Origin: Hymenobacter sedentarius
GTDB taxonomy: Bacteria > Bacteroidota > Bacteroidia > Cytophagales > Hymenobacteraceae
NCBI RefSeq assembly: GCF_001507645.1
Contig: NZ_CP013909.1
Span: 806,001 to 870,000 of the forward strand
DNA: 64,000 nucleotides
Reading direction: 5' to 3'
The position numbers were made by a program, and so were the translations under genes. Positions 60,821-64,000 of this stretch are shown here, in pieces; within the stretch, counting starts at the first letter, position 1; each line of letters begins with the position of its first letter. The notes under the pieces were generated by a model, which saw nothing but the letters and a program-made list of their open reading frames with translations, was not told where the DNA came from and searched no databases.

Positions 60821-61744
60821 CTAGCCAGCCGCCAGTGCTTCAGCACCGCCCACGATTTCGAGAATCTCGGTCGTGATGGCTGCCTGACGCGTCCGGTTGT
60901 AAGTCAGCTTGAGGGCCTTGAGTAGCTCACCGGCGTTTTCGGTGGCTTTGTCCATGGCCGTCATCCGGGCGCCGTGCTCCGAAGCGTTGCTTTCCAGCAC
61001 CGCCTTGTAGAGCTTGATTTTGAGCGACTGCGGAATCAGCGTTTGCACGATTTCCTCCTTGCTGGGTTCGAACAGGTAGTCCACGTTGGCCGTGGTTTCG
61101 GCCAGCACATTGGCAATTTTCGCCTCACGTGGCGTGGCAGGAGCCAGCACCGATGCCACTTGCACCAAGGGCAGCAACTGCTCCGTGCGTACAATCTGCG
61201 TGGCCACGTTCTTGAACTCGTTGTACACCATCACCACCTCGTCGTAGGTGCCGTTGCGGAAGCCATCCATGGCCACTTCCGCCGCTTCGCGCACCGTCTC
61301 AAACGAGAGCTTGGCGAATACGTGCGTGAAGTTGCCCACAATGTTGCCTTTGCGGGTGTAGTAGTCGTGTGCCTTCTTACCAATTGCCAAAAACGAAATG
61401 TTGGCGGCCGGCAGATTGGCGTAGCGCTCGGCAACGAGGGCATTCACACCCTTGAACACGTTCGAGTTGAACGCGCCCGCCAGACCGCGGTCCGAGGTAA
61501 CGGCAATGACCAGCACCTTGCGCACGTCGCGGGCTACGCCGTATTCGCTTACGATGTCGGCATCGGCCGTGCGCGTCAGGTTCGCCAGAATGGTGTTCAG
61601 GCGCTGGGCGTAAGGCCGCATCCGGATGATGTTGTCCTGGGCACGGCGCAGCTTGGCCGCCGCCACCATTTTCATGGCTTTGGTAATCTGCTGCGTGCTC
61701 GTCACCGACTGAATGCGGCTGCGGACTTCTTTTAAGCTTGCCAT
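60821..61744 (-). CDS. atpG: ATP synthase F1 subunit gamma
   Basis: A 307-residue rotor stalk subunit. The N-terminal helix (MASLKEVRSRIQSVTSTQQITKAMKMVAAAKLRRAQ) and the C-terminal helix (SEHGARMTAMDKATENAGELLKALKLTYNRTRQAAITTEILEIVGGAEAL) form the coiled-coil axle. It is downstream of atpA with a 100-bp gap filled by an A+T-rich inverted repeat, in the order atpH-atpA-atpG. Confidence 0.98.
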   Translation of the reverse strand: MASLKEVRSRIQSVTSTQQITKAMKMVAAAKLRRAQDNIIRMRPYAQRLNTILANLTRTADADIVSEYGVARDVRKVLVIAVTSDRGLAGAFNSNVFKGVNALVAERYANLPAANISFLAIGKKAHDYYTRKGNIVGNFTHVFAKLSFETVREAAEVAMDGFRNGTYDEVVMVYNEFKNVATQIVRTEQLLPLVQVASVLAPATPREAKIANVLAETTANVDYLFEPSKEEIVQTLIPQSLKIKLYKAVLESNASEHGARMTAMDKATENAGELLKALKLTYNRTRQAAITTEILEIVGGAEALAAG

Positions 61745-61750
61745 TTATCT

Positions 61751-61847
61751 TAATTATGAGTTATAAATTATGAGTTATGAGTTGAATGCTATGAATAATG
61801 AGCGCCTCTCGGCCACTCATTATTCATAACTCATAATTCATAACTTA
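61751..61847. repeat. A+T-rich hairpin of ATTATGAGTTATGA words between atpA and atpG
   Basis: The left part iterates TTATGAGTTATAAATTATGAG words; the right part (CACTCATTATTCATAACTCATAATTCATAACTTA) is its complement with an 11-bp gap in the left arm. Its edge touches the atpA stop codon (61845-61847). Confidence 0.75.
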
Positions 61848-63425
61848 AACCGCGTAGCTCGCCGACACGTCCTTGGCTACCTCGCGGATGGCCTTGGTGC
61901 CAGCGTCCTCCAGCTTACCAGCCTTCAGGGCCTTCAGCACGTCGGGGTAGCGCGAGTTCATCACCTGGCCAAACTCCTTCTCGAACTCACGCACGCGGTT
62001 AACCGGAACGCTGTCGAGGAGGCCATTGGTGGCGGCGTAGATGATGGCCACCTGGTCTTCCACCTTCACGGGCGAGAACTGGGGCTGCTTCAGGATTTCA
62101 AGGTTGCGACGGCCACGCTCGATGGTGAGCTTGGTCGAGGCGTCGAGGTCGGAACCAAACTTGGCGAAGGCTTCCAGTTCGCGGAACTGAGCCTGGTCAA
62201 GCTTCAAGGTACCGGCCACCTTCTTCATCGACTTAATCTGGGCGTTACCACCCACGCGCGATACCGAGATACCCACGTTGATGGCCGGACGCACACCCGA
62301 GTTGAACAAGTTCGTCTCGAGGAAAATCTGGCCGTCGGTGATGGAAATCACGTTGGTTGGGATGTAAGCCGATACGTCACCCGCCTGCGTCTCAATCAGG
62401 GGAAGAGCCGTCAGCGAACCGCCGCCTTTTACCAAGTGCTTGATGCTGTCGGGCAGGTCGTTCATGTTCCGGGCGATTTCGTCCGAAGCGTTGATTTTAG
62501 CGGCCCGCTCGAGCAAGCGGCTGTGCAGGTAGAATACGTCGCCGGGGTACGCCTCACGTCCGGGAGGACGACGGAGCAGCAGCGACACCTCGCGGTAAGC
62601 CACGGCCTGCTTCGACAAGTCGTCGTAAACCACGAGAGCGGGACGACCCGTATCGCGGAAGAATTCGCCGATAGCAGCACCGGTAAAGGGAGCGTAGAAC
62701 TGCAGAGGAGCCGGGTCAGCAGCCGGAGCGGCGACTACCACCGTGTAGTCCATGGCACCGCCTTTGGTCAGCGACTGCACCACCTGGGCGATGGTCGAAG
62801 CCTTCTGGCCGATGGCCACGTAAATGCAGAATACGGGCTGGCCCGCTTCGTAGAATTCGCGCTGGTTCAGGATGGTATCGATGGCCACAGCCGACTTACC
62901 GGTCTGGCGGTCGCCGATAATCAGCTCGCGCTGACCACGGCCAATCGGAATCATGGCGTCAATTGACTTGATGCCGGTTTGCATCGGCTCGGTTACGGGC
63001 TGACGGAAGATTACACCAGGAGCCTTGCGCTCGAGAGGCATTTCGTACAGCTCACCCTGGATGGGGCCACGGCCGTCGATGGGCTGGCCGAGGGTGTTTA
63101 CCACACGGCCCACGATGCCTTCGCCTACTTTAATCGAGGCAATTTTGCGGGTACGCTTCACGGTGGCGCCCTCTTGGATGCCCGAGTAGTCGCCGAGCAG
63201 TACGGCACCTACGTTGTCTTCTTCGAGGTTGAGCACGAGGCCTTGCAGGCCGTTCTCAAACTCAATCAGTTCGCCCGCTTGGGCTTTGCTCAGTCCGTAG
63301 ATGCGGGCCACACCGTCGCCAATTTGCAACACGGTGCCGACTTCTTCCAGCTCGGCTTCGGACTTGAAATTGGACAGCTGCTGCCGCAGGATTGCGGATA
63401 CTTCGTCCGGACGTACTTCTGCCAT
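61845..63425 (-). CDS. atpA: ATP synthase F1 subunit alpha
   Basis: A 526-residue regulatory nucleotide-binding subunit. N-terminal beta-barrel ([16 protein letters not shown]), Walker [47 protein letters not shown] with the catalytic-site Arg region, and C-terminal [13 protein letters not shown]. It joins atpH upstream and atpG downstream, so the cluster is the start of the usual F1 operon. Confidence 0.99.
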   Translation of the reverse strand: MAEVRPDEVSAILRQQLSNFKSEAELEEVGTVLQIGDGVARIYGLSKAQAGELIEFENGLQGLVLNLEEDNVGAVLLGDYSGIQEGATVKRTRKIASIKVGEGIVGRVVNTLGQPIDGRGPIQGELYEMPLERKAPGVIFRQPVTEPMQTGIKSIDAMIPIGRGQRELIIGDRQTGKSAVAIDTILNQREFYEAGQPVFCIYVAIGQKASTIAQVVQSLTKGGAMDYTVVVAAPAADPAPLQFYAPFTGAAIGEFFRDTGRPALVVYDDLSKQAVAYREVSLLLRRPPGREAYPGDVFYLHSRLLERAAKINASDEIARNMNDLPDSIKHLVKGGGSLTALPLIETQAGDVSAYIPTNVISITDGQIFLETNLFNSGVRPAINVGISVSRVGGNAQIKSMKKVAGTLKLDQAQFRELEAFAKFGSDLDASTKLTIERGRRNLEILKQPQFSPVKVEDQVAIIYAATNGLLDSVPVNRVREFEKEFGQVMNSRYPDVLKALKAGKLEDAGTKAIREVAKDVSASYAV

Positions 63426-63454
63426 GGTTTGGGAATGTTTAGTATTAAGTATCG

Positions 63455-63552
63455 GGTAGTCAGTAGTCGGTAAAGGGCGGTTGGTGGTCGGCGGCAGGCC
63501 GTCGTTTCCGACTCTCCCCTACCGACGGGTAACTACCAGCTACAGACTACCA
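63455..63552. repeat. Word-repeat hairpin overlapping the atpH stop
   Basis: Left words GGTAGTCAGTAGTCGGTA (63455 on) are partly complementary to TACCGACGGGTAACTACCAGCTACAGACTACC to 63552. The right arm encodes the last residues and stop of atpH (S-G-S-L-stop). It lies in the atpH-atpA gap. Confidence 0.65.
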
Positions 63553-64000
63553 GAGTAACTATTTTCTTGCAAAGAGATGCGCATCTTGCGAAGGCTGGTG
63601 CGCACCGAATCATCAATCTGGATGTCGCCCACCCGCAGCACGAAGCCACCGATGAGGTCCGCATCCACCTTCTCGGCGAGTTTCACCTGCGTGAGGCCGG
63701 TGTGCTGGGTTACCAGCTTTTCCAGCTCCGCGCGTGAGGCCGCAGTCAGCGGGGTGGCCGAAGTCACTTCCGCCATCTGAATGCCCTGCATGGCGTTGTA
63801 CTGCACCTGAAACTCGGTGCCCATGCTTTCCAGCGCCGCCTCCCGGTTTTTGTCGGTGAGGATGGTGAAGAAACGCATGGTCATGTCCGACACCTTGCCT
63901 TTGAAGATGGCGTTCAAGATGGCCAGCTTCTTGTCGTGCTTCACAATCGGGTTGCGCAGCAACAGCCGCAGCTCACGGCTTTCGGCCATGGTCTTGCTCA
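63540..64000 (-). CDS. atpH: ATP synthase F1 subunit delta (5' end outside window)
   Basis: Stator subunit linking F1 to b. The frame is open to the window edge; an ATG at 63989 is internal because the conserved chain continues upstream (SKTMAESRELRLLLRNPIVKHDKKLAILNAIFKG). At least 149 residues are seen of about 180. The C-terminal VTSATPLTAASRAELEKLVTQHTG and VDADLIGGFVLRVGDIQIDDSVRTSLRKMR are family-typical. Its last residues are encoded in a repeat element. Confidence 0.95.
   Translation of the reverse strand, partial: SKTMAESRELRLLLRNPIVKHDKKLAILNAIFKGKVSDMTMRFFTILTDKNREAALESMGTEFQVQYNAMQGIQMAEVTSATPLTAASRAELEKLVTQHTGLTQVKLAEKVDADLIGGFVLRVGDIQIDDSVRTSLRKMRISLQENSYSGSL

Noticed and set aside
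1-64000. CRISPR array, tRNA, rRNA or prophage
   Set aside because: No regularly spaced repeats, cloverleaf or phage gene cluster was recognised by eye; a covariance search would be needed to exclude a small RNA.

Overview
The window is G+C-rich chromosomal DNA of a Bacteroidota bacterium, most probably Cytophagales/Hymenobacteraceae (Hymenobacter-like). The taxonomic call is an inference. It rests on Bacteroidota-type families (DUF4783, DUF6799-like, DUF6766, PafA phosphatase, a type IX secretion sorting domain, CbpA/CbpM), on TAnnTTTG-type -7 boxes before several genes, and on high-G+C codon use. No rRNA, tRNA, CRISPR array or prophage was seen.

Layout. 1-6.7 kb: end of an SDR oxidoreductase, a secreted GH13 amylase with a sugar-type MFS transporter, a family-2 glycosyltransferase and an FAD oxidoreductase. 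6.7-12.5 kb: a heme-type lipoprotein, then the threonine operon thrA-thrB-thrC on the minus strand. 12.6-20.2 kb: prfA, two lipoproteins, gpmI, a DUF4783 protein, a complete 826-bp IS5-type insertion sequence with a -1 frameshift transposase, and nadC. 20.2-29.6 kb: membrane and lipoproteins, a ZIP transporter, cbpM-cbpA, a PlsC-like acyltransferase, ChrA, a 2OG-Fe(II) oxygenase. 29.8-33 kb: a McrB/McrC-type restriction pair split by an antisense outer-membrane barrel gene that carries an in-frame stop. 33.5-36.8 kb: an ECF sigma factor followed by an anti-sigma-like/trypsin-like protease fusion, a YkvA protein and an unusual acyl carrier protein. 36.9-44 kb: a TetR-controlled RND efflux operon (tetR, tolC-like, adaptor, permease). 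44.3-51.3 kb: ispF, two tandem M28 peptidases, a GxxExxY protein, lutB and an ion-channel-like protein. 51.6-60.5 kb: sdaAA, msrB, a fused NAD(P)HX repair enzyme, a UbiA-like protein overlapping a DUF6766 protein, ppa, pafA, a HAD phosphatase, and a secreted protein that is almost only a T9SS sorting domain. 60.8-64 kb: atpH-atpA-atpG, with atpH running off the end.

Most genes are housekeeping or ordinary accessory genes. The most striking non-coding signal is the density of intergenic inverted repeats, in two styles. One is a set of long G+C-rich hairpins with arms up to 34-37 bp, including a recurrent family with a GTCATGCTGAGCGCAG-type arm present five times. The other is a set of A+T-rich hairpins made of iterated degenerate words, which fill the gaps inside or beside transcription units (thrB/thrA, atpA/atpG, atpH/atpA, nadC/20287, and around the ZIP gene). 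A separate 10-mer, TTGAGCTAAA, occurs six times exactly, in or at the edge of intergenic DNA. I found no clearly new multi-gene system. The best candidates for follow-up are the sigma/anti-sigma-protease pair, the split McrBC locus and the hairpin families.
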